DNA of 14,065 nucleotides. It comes from Bacillota bacterium (GTDB taxonomy: Bacteria; Bacillota; Clostridia; Oscillospirales; Ruminococcaceae). Of the stretch, positions 12,831-14,065 are shown piece by piece. Position numbers and translations under genes: made by a program. Under the pieces are notes generated by a model. It worked only from the letters and a program-made list of their open reading frames with translations, was not told the DNA's origin and did no database searches. Location of the stretch: NCBI GenBank assembly GCA_023395435.1, contig JAEWZG010000024.1, forward strand, positions 1 through 14,065, given 5' to 3'. How positions within the stretch are numbered: position 1 is the first letter of the stretch; each line of letters starts with the position of its first letter.

Positions 12831-13435
12831 TTAAAATTGAAAACCTAAAAAAAACATTTGGTAAAAAAGTCTTATTTGAGAATTTTAATTGTGAAATTGG
12901 AGATGGAGAATTTGTTATTTTTTCAGGTAAAAGTGGATGTGGCAAAACAACACTACTGAATATGATAGGAGGAATTGAGGACTATGATGAAGGCAAAATA
13001 TTAATAGATAATATAGATATTTCAAAGAGAAAAAACAAAATTTATTACTATAGAAATAAAGTCGGTTTTCTATTTCAAAATTTTGCTCTTATTGAGAACA
13101 AAACAGTTGAAGAAAATTTAAAGTTAATCTGTAATAACAAACAGGACTGCATATCAATCTCAGAAGCACTAAATAAAGTTAATCTTGAACATGAAATTAA
13201 TACCAAAGTATATAAGCTTTCAGGTGGTGAACAGCAGAGGGTTGCTTTAGCAAGATTAATGGTAAAAAAATGTGATCTTATCCTAGCTGATGAACCCACT
13301 GGGTCTTTAGATAAAGATAATGCAGATAAAGTTATTGAAATCCTTAAAACCTTAAATAAGCAAGGAAAAACAATTTTGCTTGTAACGCACTCATCTGATT
13401 ATAATTCAATTTGTACTAAACTGCTTAAATTATAG
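12827..13435 (+). CDS. ABC transporter ATPase of the bacteriocin operon
   Basis: This 202-residue ATPase powers the permease encoded just upstream. All ABC motifs are intact: Walker A GKSGCGKT (34-41), Q-loop glutamine in FLFQNFAL (about 84), signature LSGGEQQRVA (131-140), Walker B LILADEPTGSLD (151-162) and the H-loop histidine in LLVTHSSDY (188). Size and motifs place it in the LolD/MacB-like group that includes the lactococcin 972-type ATPases. ATG 12827 overlaps the permease stop (ATGA) and has AAAGGAGG a few bases upstream. The C-terminus stops soon after the H-loop (SICTKLLKL), as in short members of this group. Its stop lies three bases from the stop of the convergent recombinase gene. 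An A8 run sits at codons 8-10. Confidence 0.95.
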   Translation: MIKIENLKKTFGKKVLFENFNCEIGDGEFVIFSGKSGCGKTTLLNMIGGIEDYDEGKILIDNIDISKRKNKIYYYRNKVGFLFQNFALIENKTVEENLKLICNNKQDCISISEALNKVNLEHEINTKVYKLSGGEQQRVALARLMVKKCDLILADEPTGSLDKDNADKVIEILKTLNKQGKTILLVTHSSDYNSICTKLLKL

Positions 13436-13438
13436 AAT

Positions 13439-14065
13439 TTATGCTTTAAACTCCACTTTAATTCCACTATCCCTCACAACAACCTTCTCAACCACTGTAT
13501 TAAACAATCTCTCATCAAATTCAGCGATAACCTCATCATGCTCCATTAATGCAAACATAAAAGCACCAATGGCATCTTGTTTTAAGAGCCTTTGGTGCTT
13601 CTTGTTTTGTAACTTTTCAAGCTTTGATTTTGCTGTTTCATAGCGTTTAACAAAGCCTTCATACTTAGTAATATACTCATTCTGATCTATAATATTGCTG
13701 GCATTATCATCAACAAGTTTTTGAGTGAGTTCTGATATGACATCAAGTTCGCAGGTCAAAGTTTCTATTTCAGTGTCAATTTTCGAACAGTCTGTCAGCG
13801 TTGCTTGAACAAGCCTACAGTTTTCAAGAATTTCATCCTTGTTCTGCAGCAATTCATTAAATTGTTTTACAAACTCAGCCTTGATGTCTTCTTCGTAAAG
13901 ATGTGGTGTGCTGCACTTTTTCTCACCCTTGAACTTATTATTACATTGCCAAATGGTACGCTTGTACTTGCTGTTGCTGTGCCAAACCTTTGAGCCGTAA
14001 AATTCACCACATTCACCGCAGACAATCTTTGATGAGAAAATACTGTTACAAGAATAACTTTTGCC
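13439..14065 (-). CDS. Large serine recombinase, C-terminal part
   Basis: The frame is open from the right edge to a TAA at 13439-13441, so the gene starts outside the window and 208 C-terminal residues are seen. They begin with the recombinase zinc-ribbon domain: C16-x2-C19 in KIVCGECGEFYGSKVW, then C41 and C51 around CNNKFKGEKKC as the other ligands. A long coiled coil follows (about residues 75-170: EIETLTCELDVISELTQKLV, then KRYETAKSKLEKLQNKKHQR), then FDERLFNTVVEKVVVRDSGI and the end KVEFKA. This is the DNA-binding and synapsis part of TnpX/TndX-like integrases of Clostridia elements. The N-terminal catalytic serine domain is not in view, so activity cannot be judged. The last few residues are perhaps shorter than usual. 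It probably mobilised some or all of this region. Confidence 0.92.
   Translation of the reverse strand, partial: GKSYSCNSIFSSKIVCGECGEFYGSKVWHSNSKYKRTIWQCNNKFKGEKKCSTPHLYEEDIKAEFVKQFNELLQNKDEILENCRLVQATLTDCSKIDTEIETLTCELDVISELTQKLVDDNASNIIDQNEYITKYEGFVKRYETAKSKLEKLQNKKHQRLLKQDAIGAFMFALMEHDEVIAEFDERLFNTVVEKVVVRDSGIKVEFKA

Noticed and set aside
1..14065. tRNA, rRNA or CRISPR array
   Set aside because: No cloverleaf-like segment, conserved rRNA stretch or spaced short repeats were seen in the gene-free regions.

Overview
The window is low-GC DNA from a member of the Bacillota, most likely a gut-type Clostridia. The signs are the AT-rich composition, the strong AGGAGG-type ribosome sites, near-consensus sigma-A promoters, and Clostridia-style large serine recombinase parts at the edges. 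It reads as accessory DNA: an ImmR/ImmA-type control pair, a complete type I restriction-modification (R-M) operon with two extra genes, and a bacteriocin-type secretion operon, all lying between mobile-element genes. No rRNA, tRNA or CRISPR array was seen.

Left edge (1-587, minus strand). A small helix-turn-helix gene runs off the left end and is translationally coupled to a coiled-coil gene. After a terminator hairpin comes a 55-residue orphan gene with an excellent ribosome site.

Control region (588-1850). Two divergent promoters, both with perfect -35 and -10 hexamers and 17-bp spacers, drive the 55-residue gene leftward and an XRE repressor plus ImmA/IrrE metallopeptidase rightward. A site one base away from the Gram-positive LexA/DinR box sits inside the leftward promoter. 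The XRE/ImmA unit ends in a 13-bp perfect terminator hairpin.

R-M operon (8868-1901, minus strand). One strong promoter precedes, in order, a half-size HsdS, a MazF/PemK-type toxin with no recognisable antitoxin, HsdM, a two-domain HsdS and HsdR. The two halves of the full HsdS carry nearly identical DNA repeats that could allow domain exchange.

Non-coding block (about 8912-9236). It holds a direct repeat, two long hairpins and a 13-bp-arm dyad just upstream of the next promoter.

Bacteriocin-type operon (9237-13435, plus strand, visibly more AT-rich). It encodes a four-helix membrane protein, a secreted 143-residue protein whose tail resembles lactococcin 972, a membrane-anchored protein, a bacteriocin-associated permease of the DUF1430 type and its ABC ATPase. 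A hairpin after the secreted-protein gene probably lets that protein be made in excess of its transporter.

Right edge (13439-14065, minus strand). The C-terminal part of a large serine recombinase enters from beyond the window and ends three bases from the ABC gene.
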